From NCBI GenBank assembly GCA_041984885.1, contig JBHIXH010000007.1, positions 11,115 through 75,114 on the forward strand: a stretch of 64,000 nt of DNA, given 5' to 3'. The DNA comes from UBA4486 sp041984885. Lineage in GTDB: Bacteria > Pseudomonadota > Gammaproteobacteria > Eutrophobiales > Eutrophobiaceae. The notes beneath the pieces are model-generated. The model did no database searches and was not told where the DNA came from. It worked only from the letters and a program-made list of their open reading frames with translations. This document shows positions 1-7,051 of this stretch, in pieces. The number at the start of each line of letters is the position of its first letter. Positions within the stretch are counted from its first letter, which is position 1. The translations under genes were made by a program, and so were the position numbers.

Positions 1-1
1 T

Positions 2-370
2 GTGCTCGGGACTATCTTTCTGATTGGCCTGGCGCTACTCGGCTGGTTTATTCAAAGCGACTGGTTCTTTAGCGGTCTCGGTGTCGAACAGGGCTCAGAC
101 TACATGGCGCTGATCCTGTTTGTTGTTGCCTCACCGGCTTTCACGTTTATCCTGCAACCGTTGTTCTCCTGGATATCGCGACAACATGAATTCGAGGCGG
201 ATGACTTCGCTGCCGCACAGGCGCATAGCAATAACCTGATTCACGCTTTGGTCAAACTGTACAAGGAAAATGCAAACACGCTGACGCCGGACCCGTTGTA
301 CTCGGCATTTCATGATTCGCATCCACCGGCGCCGATCCGAATCGCACACCTGAACGCAAAACCGGCATGA
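2..370 (+). CDS. M48-family (Ste24-like) membrane zinc metalloprotease, 3' part only
   Basis: This is the C-terminal 122 residues or so of a gene that begins before the window. Two hydrophobic stretches (about residues 2-17 and 36-53 of the visible part) are followed by HEFEADDFAA, which matches the conserved E-x-x-A/D-D-x-F-A segment of Ste24/HtpX-type M48 peptidases; the acidic residue there is the third zinc ligand. The end, with SAFHDSHPPAPIRIAHL, is the usual M48 tail (S-T-H-P-P-x-x-x-R-I). The HExxH helix must lie upstream and cannot be seen. Such proteins are inner-membrane endopeptidases. The stop codon overlaps the start of the next gene by ATGA, which suggests translational coupling with the cytochrome c. 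The family call is fairly secure; the substrate is unknown. Confidence 0.8.
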   Translation: MLGTIFLIGLALLGWFIQSDWFFSGLGVEQGSDYMALILFVVASPAFTFILQPLFSWISRQHEFEADDFAAAQAHSNNLIHALVKLYKENANTLTPDPLYSAFHDSHPPAPIRIAHLNAKPA

Positions 371-648
371 AAAAAATTATTCTCCTGGCAATGACGGGTC
401 TGTTTTCCCCTGTGCTTGTCCATGCTGTCGATACGGAGAACGGCAAGACCCTGTATGAGACACATTGCATCCGTTGTCATGGCAGTGAGGTCTTTCAACG
501 CGCCGACAGACTGGTTAACACGGAAAAACAATTGATTGAACGTATCAAGCAATGCGAACTCAGCAATGAACTCGCCTGGTTTGAAGAAGAAGTGAACGAT
601 GTGGCCCGATACCTGGCCGAACAGTTTTATCAATTTGACCTGAAGTAA
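367..648 (+). CDS. Small monoheme c-type cytochrome, periplasmic
   Basis: A 93-residue protein with an N-terminal signal peptide (residues 1-20, ending VHA) and one heme-binding motif CIRCH at residues 34-38, so it is expected to be exported and given one covalent heme. No methionine follows the heme motif, so the sixth iron ligand is not obvious and the protein may differ from classical electron carriers. The C-terminal part (W-F-E-E-E-V-N-D-V-A-R-Y-L-x-x-x-F-Y-x-F) is a helix typical of small cytochromes of this length. It overlaps the M48 protease gene by 4 nt and is probably made from the same transcript. The electron partner is unknown. Confidence 0.8.
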   Translation: MKKIILLAMTGLFSPVLVHAVDTENGKTLYETHCIRCHGSEVFQRADRLVNTEKQLIERIKQCELSNELAWFEEEVNDVARYLAEQFYQFDLK

Positions 649-702
649 AACCTGTAACTAGACCGGATGCCTGCAGACGTCGGATAACGTCTGCAAGTTA
701 AT

Positions 703-1299
703 TTAATCAATCAGCCGTCGGCCGGCTATGGCAAGTGAAAGTGTGTTGCTGTCTATGTATTCGAGATCTCCGCCGACCGGAATACCATGTGCAAGTCGTG
801 TGACACGCACTTCCAGGTTTTTTACCATCTCACTGATGAAATGCGCGGTCGCCTCACCCTCAACCGTCGCACCGGTAGCCAGAATGATTTCCTGAACCGA
901 CTCGTCCCTGATACGTTCACGTAGTTTTTCCAGACCCAGTTCCTCCGGACCGATACCATCCAGGGGTGACAGATGCCCCATCAGAACAAAATATAAACCA
1001 TTGAAATGGGCTTCTTCGATTGAATAGACGTCGGCCGGGCTTTCGACCACACAGAGCAACGTACGATCGCGCTTCTGGCTTGTGCAGACAGAACATTGTT
1101 CACTTTCACTGAACAGGCGACAGGTCTTGCAATGACCGATCTTGTCCATCGCCTCATCCAGCGCCTGTGCCAGATCACGTGCGGCCTGACGTTTTCTTTG
1201 TAACAGGAAATAGGCGATGCGCTGCGCCGACTTCTTGCCAATACCCGGCATACACTGCAACGCCTCAACGAGGCGGGAAAGAAGCGGAGACTCAATCAT
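703..1299 (-). CDS. recR: Recombination mediator protein RecR
   Basis: 198 residues, the normal RecR length. RecR works with RecO (and RecF) to load RecA on SSB-coated gaps during recombinational repair. In order: an N-terminal helix-hairpin-helix with PGIGKKSAQRIA (about 18-29), a four-cysteine zinc finger (C57, C60, C69, C72), a Toprim domain starting LLCVVESPADV, and the C-terminal segment with GIPVGGDLEYIDSNTL. It is the last gene of the conserved dnaX-ybaB-recR set on the minus strand. The space before it is unusually long (179 bp to ybaB), and a 43-codon open frame in that space overlaps the recR start by ATGA. Confidence 0.96.
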   Translation of the reverse strand: MIESPLLSRLVEALQCMPGIGKKSAQRIAYFLLQRKRQAARDLAQALDEAMDKIGHCKTCRLFSESEQCSVCTSQKRDRTLLCVVESPADVYSIEEAHFNGLYFVLMGHLSPLDGIGPEELGLEKLRERIRDESVQEIILATGATVEGEATAHFISEMVKNLEVRVTRLAHGIPVGGDLEYIDSNTLSLAIAGRRLID

Positions 1300-1478
1300 G
1301 AAGTGGAATAGGCAAAGGGATCTCCGGGCAGGAAACCGTCAGGAAGAAATTTCAAAGTCAGCGAACGCAGGCGAGACGGAGCGAAAATGAACAAGAAAGT
1401 AAAATCAACACGACAGTCAATGAGCATTTTGAATTCGTTTTTAACGAAGTATTGGCAAGTGCAGAAACCTTGATCACA
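1300..1478 (-). other. Unusually long ybaB-recR spacer with a possible 43-aa ORF
   Basis: ybaB and recR normally lie a few bases apart; here 179 bp separate them. On the minus strand a frame starts with ATG near 1427, encodes about 43 residues (starts MLIDCRVDF, ends FAYSTS) and stops with a TGA that overlaps the recR ATG as ATGA. It has no good Shine-Dalgarno sequence and no recognisable domain, so it may only be a spacer that keeps ribosomes moving into recR. A weak inverted repeat TTCGTT-TTT-AACGAA lies at 1434-1448. Confidence 0.3.
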
Positions 1479-1802
1479 TTAAAAAGGGAGTTTCATCCCC
1501 GGTGGCAAGCCCATACCGGCAGTCAGGGATGACATTTTTTCCTGCGTTGTCGTCTCAACGCGTTTATTCGCGTCATTAACCGCAGCCGCGACCAGGTCCT
1601 CCAGCATGTCCTTGTCATCCTCAAGCAGTCCCGGATCAATCTGGATACGTTTGACATCATGACGACACGTCATCGTCACCTTGACCAGGCCAGCACCGGA
1701 CTCGCCGGTTACTTCAATGGTTTCCAGTTCTGCCTGCGCCTTTTGCATGTTTTCCTGCATTTGCTGCGCCTGCTTCATAATATTTCCAATACCACCTTTC
1801 AT
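1479..1802 (-). CDS. ybaB: YbaB/EbfC family nucleoid-associated protein
   Basis: 107 residues with the family pattern: a long N-terminal helix rich in Q and M (MKQAQQMQENMQKAQAELE), then the beta-strand segment EVTGESGAGLVKVTMT and the C-terminal A-A-V-N-D-A-N-K-R helix ending in a Gly/Pro-rich tail (GMGLPPGMKLPF). Members form tweezer-like dimers that bind DNA without strong sequence specificity. The start at 1802 is supported by GAGG six bases upstream. It lies between dnaX and recR in the standard order. Its exact role in replication or repair is not settled for the family. Confidence 0.95.
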   Translation of the reverse strand: MKGGIGNIMKQAQQMQENMQKAQAELETIEVTGESGAGLVKVTMTCRHDVKRIQIDPGLLEDDKDMLEDLVAAAVNDANKRVETTTQEKMSSLTAGMGLPPGMKLPF

Positions 1803-1861
1803 TGCTTACCTCGGTATTTCAACCTGTGTTAGTTAAAAATTAATTCTGGAAAAGATTCAAA

Positions 1862-3469
1862 TTACGACTTGTTTTCCGTTAATGCAATTGAATCGGGATC
1901 AACCACAGCGCCGAGTTCTTTCTGCATCGCCTGCACGACAGGGTCGTTAACAATCGCCTGTTCCGCTTTTACCTTGTTGTCTGCCTCGATCCGGGCCTGC
2001 ATCTCCGCCGGTGTTGCTGCATCGGGCTCTTCAACATGAATGACCAGTTTCATGTGATCGCCAAAACGTATGCGAATCGCCTGTTCGAGTCGTTCCTTTT
2101 GATTCTGGTTTAACAAATGTGATTTATCGGGTGACAATGCCAGGTGCACGGATTTGTCGTTATGTGACTTCAGTATTGAATGACCTGCCAGCTCCCGTAC
2201 GAGTCCGACCAGTGCCATTTCATCTATTATGGTTTGCCAGTTTTTTGAAGCGTCGGCATCGATCGGTTTTGTTGGTGTCGATGTTATTGTTTTTGCCGAT
2301 TCAGGTATCGTTTCCGGTTGAGGATTATTTACGGTTTTTTTTTGTGTTTGCGAGCGGGAGCTGGGCCTGTTTTCGGCGGGCTGACTGTCTGGAGAGAACG
2401 CCAGCATGCGAATCATCGTCATTTCAAAACCGGTTTTCTGCTCCGGTGCCAGAGACAGGTCACGACGACCGGTGATCGCGATCTGATACAACAGTTGCAC
2501 GTGTTCTGCGTCGGACTGATCCGCCAGCGCACTCAGCTCCGATGTGACAAACTCTTCATTGTCCGCCTTCTCACCGAGCACCTGCAGCATGGCGATTTGC
2601 TGCAGCGACTCAATCATTTCTATCAATATTTGATCGTAGTCCGGGTTATGTTCCGCAATCAAATGCATTTTTTGCAACAGTGCGTCGCCATCTTTATTTA
2701 AGACTATCTGAATCAGGGCAAGTACCTCGGCCGAACTGATCGTACCCAGCAAGCCCTGCACCTGCTCCGATTTTAACTGGCCACCGCCAAACGCGATTGC
2801 CTGATCGAGCAAACTCAGCGCATCACGCACACTGCCATTGGCAGCTTTGGCAATCAGCTGGCTGCTGTCCGGATCAAATTCGATATTTTCCTCGGCTAAT
2901 ATTTTTTTTAGTTGTTGATCAATCTGTGCCACCGATAAATGTTTCAGATTGAACTGCATGCATCGCGAGAGGATCGTCACCGGAACTTTTTTCAGTTCGG
3001 TTGTGGCCAGCAGAAATTTGACATGCGGCGGGGGTTCTTCCAGTGTTTTTAACAGCGCATTGAAACTATGCGTGGAAAACATATGTACCTCGTCGATGAG
3101 ATAGACCTTGAAGCGTCCCACCGTGGGTGCATACTGGACGTTATCCATTAACTCGCGTGTCTCATCGACCTTGGCCCGTGAAGCCGCATCCACTTCGATT
3201 AAATCAATGAAACGTCCCTCATCAATACCCACACAGGCATCACATTGACCACACGGGGACGAACTGACGCCTTCGATGCAGTTCAGACATTTTGCCAGTA
3301 TGCGCGCCAGCGTCGTCTTGCCAACGCCACGGGTACCGGTAAACAAGTAGGCATGATGGGTACGATCATTGTCGAGTGCGTTTTTCAGCGCCTGCAACAC
3401 GTGCTCCTGCCCGACCATGTCGGTAAACGCACGCGGTCGCCATTTTCTCGCCAGTACCTGATAACTCAT
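1862..3469 (-). CDS. dnaX: DNA polymerase III subunit gamma/tau
   Basis: 535 residues. Tau is the clamp-loader ATPase subunit that also ties together the polymerase cores and DnaB. The N-terminal AAA+ region is canonical: Walker A GTRGVGKT (45-52), zinc-binding cysteines C64, C73, C76 and C79, a DEVHM Walker B, SRC sensor region (ILSRCMQF) and the lid/domain III up to about residue 370. A Ser/Pro/Thr/Gln-rich linker follows, then a tau-specific C-terminal domain. At codons 376-379 the mRNA has a run of nine adenines; both other frames meet a stop within four codons, so a shorter gamma form of about 380 residues could be made (separate entry). First protein gene of the dnaX-ybaB-recR set, just downstream of the SRP RNA. 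Confidence 0.97.
   Translation of the reverse strand: MSYQVLARKWRPRAFTDMVGQEHVLQALKNALDNDRTHHAYLFTGTRGVGKTTLARILAKCLNCIEGVSSSPCGQCDACVGIDEGRFIDLIEVDAASRAKVDETRELMDNVQYAPTVGRFKVYLIDEVHMFSTHSFNALLKTLEEPPPHVKFLLATTELKKVPVTILSRCMQFNLKHLSVAQIDQQLKKILAEENIEFDPDSSQLIAKAANGSVRDALSLLDQAIAFGGGQLKSEQVQGLLGTISSAEVLALIQIVLNKDGDALLQKMHLIAEHNPDYDQILIEMIESLQQIAMLQVLGEKADNEEFVTSELSALADQSDAEHVQLLYQIAITGRRDLSLAPEQKTGFEMTMIRMLAFSPDSQPAENRPSSRSQTQKKTVNNPQPETIPESAKTITSTPTKPIDADASKNWQTIIDEMALVGLVRELAGHSILKSHNDKSVHLALSPDKSHLLNQNQKERLEQAIRIRFGDHMKLVIHVEEPDAATPAEMQARIEADNKVKAEQAIVNDPVVQAMQKELGAVVDPDSIALTENKS
2335..2343 (-). promoter_or_regulatory. A9 slippage site within dnaX (candidate gamma-producing signal)
   Basis: On the dnaX coding strand the codons CAA AAA AAA ACC form a run of nine A. 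A shift to the -1 frame reads N-R-K then TAA; a shift to the +1 frame reads CCG TAA. Both end translation at once, near residue 380, just after the AAA+ and collar domains and before the tau tail. In Escherichia coli gamma arises by -1 frameshifting, and in Thermus thermophilus by transcriptional slippage on an A9 run in dnaX. Position and stop arrangement match that logic. Whether slippage happens here is inference. Confidence 0.55.
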
Positions 3470-3526
3470 CGTTTCGGAGTAAAAATCCCGGTTAATTTAT
3501 AATTATTTTGAGCGGATAATTCTGGA

Positions 3527-3638
<112 letters not shown>

Positions 3639-3685
3639 ATAAGATGTGGATCGTACCAATTCTGAAGGCGGTTCGATAGAGCCTA

Positions 3686-5017
3686 TCAGCCCTTGAATAA
3701 CTGCGATATCTGCTCTGCAGACAGCGGTGGATGGTATTGATGGCTCTGCACCAGGTCGCATCCGAGGTTTTTTAACAGCTGCAGTGCCGATTCGGCAGCA
3801 ACCCCCTCGGCGACGACTTTTGCATCCAGTTGATGTGCCATGGTGATCAGGGACTCCGTGATAATGCGTGCCTTGTTATTCCGGTGTATGTCCGCGACAA
3901 ACGTCCTGTCAATCTTCAGCATGTTGACCGGGAATTTCAGCAGATGTGCCATTGAAGAAAAGCCGACGCCAAAGTCATCCAGTGCTATCTGAATGCCTTT
4001 ATCGGCCAGTTGCTGAATCACGCCGATCGTCACTTCGTCCATGTTGTAAAATTCTGTCTCGGTTAACTCCAGGATCAGGTGTTGCGGGCTCACATCAGTT
4101 TCATCCAGGGAGTCAATTATCAAATCGACCGTGGTCGGGTCATTTAACATGTATGCCGAAAGATTAAAATGCAGTGGCAATATCAGGCCTTTATCCTGCC
4201 ATTCCCGGCTCTGTTGTAATATCGAGAGTAAGCTGTTCGAAACGAAAGATTTGATGATCGGTGAATTGATCGCATCGACAATCAGGTTCGCCGGAATGAT
4301 CTCGCCCATCGTCGGATGATCCCAGCGACACAATGCCTCTGCCGAAATAATTTTTCCTGAAACCAGTTCACAGACCGGTTGATACTGAAACCGGATGTCC
4401 TCGTCCTTGAACAACTGATCGATATCATAGTTATAAAGATTTTCAGCTATCGAATCGCGGTATAACTCGGAATAGACAGAGTAAGCACGTTTCGATTCTG
4501 ATGATGCGACCATCGCCTTTTCAGCTTTGTGTAACAGATCATTCATATCCTCGCTGTGCTTCGGATAATAGGCAATACCGATAGCCGTCTCCGTTTCTAT
4601 ATCAATGTCATTGAAAGTTATTTTTTCATTAATCACCGAAGTGTATTTATCGGCGAGTGTATCGATATCGCTGTCAGGATTGATATAACCGAGCAAGACG
4701 GCAAACGTGTTGCCGCCAAAGCGGGCAATCGTGTCAGAGTCGCGAGCCTGAGCCAGTAAACGATCGGTAAATGCCATCAATACCTGGTCACCTGCGCTAT
4801 GGCCATGTTCGAGATTAATCGCAAGCAGGTTGCTGATATCGATCATCAACACGGCGAACTCGAATTTTTCGCGGGCGGCATGGCGTTTTATATGATTCAG
4901 TCTGTCCAGGAATAAATATCGATTCGGCAATCTTGTCAGGTTGTCATACAACCCCAGCCAGAGCAGCTGATCGCTTTTCTCGGTATACGTCGTCTGATTC
5001 ATTTTCTCTGCTGACAT
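3686..5017 (-). CDS. GGDEF-EAL protein, probable c-di-GMP phosphodiesterase
   Basis: 443 residues, cytoplasmic, with no sensory domain beyond a short N-terminus. The GGDEF domain begins with DNLTRLPNRYLFLDRL, but its signature is GGNTF instead of GG(D/E)EF, so cyclase activity is unlikely. The EAL domain looks complete: EALCRW, the FNLS strand, ELTETEF, DDFGVGFSS, the K of LKIDRTF and the E of VAEGVA, which supply the metal ligands and catalytic residues. Near the end the usual G-Y-x-F-S-x-P is changed to QSHQYHPPL. The likely job is hydrolysis of c-di-GMP, perhaps with the degenerate GGDEF binding GTP. It stands alone between the SRP RNA and bioA; two other GGDEF proteins are encoded later in the window. 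Confidence 0.88.
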   Translation of the reverse strand: MSAEKMNQTTYTEKSDQLLWLGLYDNLTRLPNRYLFLDRLNHIKRHAAREKFEFAVLMIDISNLLAINLEHGHSAGDQVLMAFTDRLLAQARDSDTIARFGGNTFAVLLGYINPDSDIDTLADKYTSVINEKITFNDIDIETETAIGIAYYPKHSEDMNDLLHKAEKAMVASSESKRAYSVYSELYRDSIAENLYNYDIDQLFKDEDIRFQYQPVCELVSGKIISAEALCRWDHPTMGEIIPANLIVDAINSPIIKSFVSNSLLSILQQSREWQDKGLILPLHFNLSAYMLNDPTTVDLIIDSLDETDVSPQHLILELTETEFYNMDEVTIGVIQQLADKGIQIALDDFGVGFSSMAHLLKFPVNMLKIDRTFVADIHRNNKARIITESLITMAHQLDAKVVAEGVAAESALQLLKNLGCDLVQSHQYHPPLSAEQISQLFKG

Positions 5018-5068
5018 ATTTTGTAATTTTTCTGGCGCTAAGGTTACTGCATTATAGGTTGACGCGAC

Positions 5069-6349
5069 TCAGTTCGACAAAACCTGCACAATCGTTTTGC
5101 CGAGTGTAGACAAATCGTGTTGCGAAATGATGTACGGCGGCATTAAATAGACCAGTCGGCCAAATGGCCGCACCCAGACACCGGCTTCCACAAACCGGGG
5201 CACCAGCGATTTCATATCTACCGGTGCCTGCATTTCAACGACGCCAATCGCACCAAGCACGCGCACTTCTGTTACCGTATCCAGATCACGGCAGGGATCA
5301 AGTCCGTTTTCAAGACCGCATTGAATGGATTGTACTTTCTGCTGCCAGTTCGAATCGATTAATAATTCGGTGCTTGTCAATGCCGCGGTGCAGGCCAACG
5401 GGTTCGCCATAAATGTAGGGCCATGCATAAACACACCAGGCTCGCCGTTATCGATCGCGGTATGAATGCGACTGGTCGTTAAAGTTGCAGCAAGGCTCAT
5501 GTAGCCACCAGTCATGGCCTTGCCCACACACATAATGTCCGGCGTAACATCGGCATGTTCGCACGCAAACAGTTTACCGGTGCGTCCAAACCCGGTCGCA
5601 ATCTCGTCAAAAATCAATAAAACATTGTATTCATCGCAAAGTTCACGCGCCTTTACCAGATAGTCCGCAGAATAAAACCACATACCCCCCGCACCTTGTA
5701 CAATCGGTTCCAGAATCAGCGCAGCAATTTCGTTTGCATGTTTTTGCAACAAATCGCGCAATGGTTTGATGTCCAAATCAGAACAATCGCTGCCAAAACG
5801 ACAGCGCGGCTGCGGGATAAAAAGTTGTGCCTGCATGGCTCCGCTAAACAACGTATGCATGCCGGTCACCGGGTCGCAGACCGACATCGCACCAAACGTA
5901 TCGCCATGATAGCCATTGCGTAAACTGACAAAGCGTTTGCGCCCCGGTTGCCCCTGTGAATGCCAGTATTGAATCGCCATTTTCATCGCGACTTCAACCG
6001 CAACAGAGCCCGAGTCGGAATAAAATACGGCGTCCAGTTCTTCCGGGGTTATCTCCAGCAACAACTGAGTCAGTCTCATCGCCGGTTCATGCGTCAACCC
6101 ACCGAACATGACATGCGCCATGTCTTCTAACTGGTTTTGTAATGCCTGATTCATGATTTCGTTGTTATAACCATGAATCGCGCACCACCACGACGACATG
6201 CCATCAATCAATTCCCGCCCATCATCCAGCAGCAATCGAACTCCGTTCGCGGATTTCACCGCATAAACCGGCAGATCAGAACCCAGCGCCGAGTAAGGAT
6301 GCCAGATAGACCGTTTATCCGTATCGAGTAATGTCGAATCGATTGTCAT
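5069..6349 (-). CDS. bioA: Adenosylmethionine-8-amino-7-oxononanoate aminotransferase
   Basis: 426 residues from the ATG at 6349, close to the 429 of E. coli BioA. The enzyme is a PLP-dependent class III aminotransferase that moves an amino group from S-adenosylmethionine to KAPA to give DAPA in biotin synthesis. Visible features: RSIWHPYSAL (substrate-binding N-terminus), SSWWCAIHGYN, the PLP Asp in IFDEIATGFGRTGKLFACEH and the PLP-binding lysine in CVGKAMTGGY. The frame is open further upstream to 6511, but that extension reads through a tRNA-Ser fragment and hairpins and does not resemble BioA, so it is rejected. No other bio genes are nearby. Confidence 0.95.
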   Translation of the reverse strand: MTIDSTLLDTDKRSIWHPYSALGSDLPVYAVKSANGVRLLLDDGRELIDGMSSWWCAIHGYNNEIMNQALQNQLEDMAHVMFGGLTHEPAMRLTQLLLEITPEELDAVFYSDSGSVAVEVAMKMAIQYWHSQGQPGRKRFVSLRNGYHGDTFGAMSVCDPVTGMHTLFSGAMQAQLFIPQPRCRFGSDCSDLDIKPLRDLLQKHANEIAALILEPIVQGAGGMWFYSADYLVKARELCDEYNVLLIFDEIATGFGRTGKLFACEHADVTPDIMCVGKAMTGGYMSLAATLTTSRIHTAIDNGEPGVFMHGPTFMANPLACTAALTSTELLIDSNWQQKVQSIQCGLENGLDPCRDLDTVTEVRVLGAIGVVEMQAPVDMKSLVPRFVEAGVWVRPFGRLVYLMPPYIISQHDLSTLGKTIVQVLSN

Positions 6350-6489
6350 AACATTGAAAATATTCAGGTTATCGCAGTTATACCGGAAAGCCACCGGATT
6401 GAGAAACAACAGCTCGCGTTGCGCATTCCGGGAGAATTGATTACGCTTCCTTCCCCGAATTGAGACGTCCATCGACTTTGCCGGCAACG

Positions 6490-6508
6490 AATCAGGAGAG
6501 GTGTCCGA
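6490..6508 (+). repeat. Copy of the 5' end of tRNA-Ser and its leader (fragment 1)
   Basis: AATCAGGAGAGGTGTCCGA at 6490-6508 is identical over 19 nt to 6655-6673, which is the last bases before tRNA-Ser plus the first 14 bases of the tRNA. The match stops sharply at both sides. The offset to the real tRNA is 165 bp. Confidence 0.85.
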
Positions 6509-6618
6509 CAATTTCGTCCGGAACGAAATTGGGCATTGCCGCTAGCGGCAATGGTGCGCAGCACCGAGGCACAGGACGTGCCGAGTCAATGGTTTAAGGT
6601 AACCGGCGTAGCCGGTTA
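6509..6618. repeat. Cluster of five consecutive short inverted repeats
   Basis: Five near-contiguous hairpins: CAATTTCGT/ACGAAATTG at 6509-6531 (9-bp arms, 5-nt loop); ATTGCCGCTAGCGGCAAT at 6535-6552 (perfect 18-bp palindrome); GGTGC-gca-GCACC at 6553-6565; GGCAC-aggac-GTGCC at 6568-6582; and TAACCGGC-gta-GCCGGTTA at 6600-6618. They fill almost all the space between the two tRNA-Ser 5' fragments and the tRNA. No coding signal is convincing here. Similar hairpins occur on the other side of the tRNA. Confidence 0.8.
6578..6599 (+). repeat. Degenerate second copy of the tRNA-Ser D-arm (fragment 2)
   Basis: GTGCCGAGTCAATGGTTTAAGG resembles GTGTCCGAGTGGTTTAAGG of the tRNA (6666-6684), with one base lost and three gained. 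Together with fragment 1 at 6490-6508 it looks like the 5' half of a tRNA-Ser copy interrupted by about 70 bp of hairpin sequence. Confidence 0.5.
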
Positions 6619-6659
6619 GAATCTGGTTAATCTTCTAGTCAGGAGTATTTTTAAAATCA

Positions 6660-6750
6660 GGAGAGGTGTCCGAGTGGTTTAAGGAGCACGCCTGGAAAGT
6701 GTGTATACGGTAAACCCGTATCGAGGGTTCGAATCCCTCTCTCTCCGCCA
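6660..6750 (+). tRNA. tRNA-Ser (anticodon GGA)
   Basis: 91 nt including an encoded CCA. Acceptor stem GGAGAGG/TCTCTCC, discriminator G, anticodon stem CACGC/GTGTG with loop CTGGAAA giving anticodon GGA (codons UCU/UCC), a long variable arm typical of serine tRNAs (TATACGG/CCGTAT) and the T arm GAGGG-TTCGAAT-CCCTC. A strong terminator follows at once. Pieces of the same gene lie on both sides. Confidence 0.97.
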
Positions 6751-6757
6751 AAAAATC

Positions 6758-6786
6758 AAAAGCCCCTTTATGGGGCTTTTATTTTT
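6758..6786 (+). terminator. Rho-independent terminator of tRNA-Ser
   Basis: AAAAGCCCC-tttat-GGGGCTTTT followed by ATTTTT. A nine-base-pair stem begins 8 bp after the tRNA end. Confidence 0.9.
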
Positions 6787-6808
6787 GTGGATTGAGAGGC
6801 TTTGATGA

Positions 6809-6872
6809 GAACCCTACGGTTCGACAAATCATCAGGACAGACGATTTGGGCAGACGCAGTCTGCACGAAGTG
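6809..6872. repeat. Second cluster of short inverted repeats, downstream of tRNA-Ser
   Basis: GAACC-ctac-GGTTC (6809-6822), CAAATC/GATTTG (6825-6848), GCAGAC-gca-GTCTGC (6850-6864) and the overlapping GCAC-gaa-GTGC (6862-6872). Loop sequences gca, gta and gaa recur on both sides of the tRNA, which suggests that the two clusters have a common origin. Confidence 0.7.
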
Positions 6873-6895
6873 CGAGCTACATGGACGTAATTTGT

Positions 6896-6914
6896 AATCC
6901 CTCTCTCTACGCCA
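6896..6914 (+). repeat. Copy of the tRNA-Ser 3' end (attachment-site-like)
   Basis: AATCCCTCTCTCTACGCCA matches the tRNA-Ser 3' end (6732-6750) with one mismatch in 19 nt, including the CCA. The offset from the real 3' end is 164 bp. A weaker third version, CTCTCTCTGCCA, ends at 6980. Duplicated tRNA 3' ends are the usual footprint of integrase-mediated insertion at a tRNA gene, but no integrase is present. Confidence 0.75.
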
Positions 6915-6987
6915 TATAAATATATTGGCGCGGACGTCACAAGCTGTGCTTGCGGGTTTCCGTCCCCACTCTCTCTGCCAAATAAAA

Positions 6988-7009
6988 AAACGGGGCCGAA
7001 GCCCCGTTT
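6988..7009 (-). terminator. Rho-independent terminator of aceA
   Basis: On the minus strand, AAACGGGGC-ttcg-GCCCCG followed by a T-rich run (complement of 6984-6990). A TTCG tetraloop closes a GC-rich stem about 45 bp after the aceA stop. Confidence 0.88.
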
Positions 7010-7051
7010 CTCATTACTTATTGCTTATAGCTTGTTGCTATTAGCTGTCTC

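Noticed and set aside
6350..6511. N-terminal extension of bioA (extra 54 codons)
   Set aside because: It reads through a tRNA-Ser fragment and hairpins and has no similarity to BioA; the ATG at 6349 gives the normal length.
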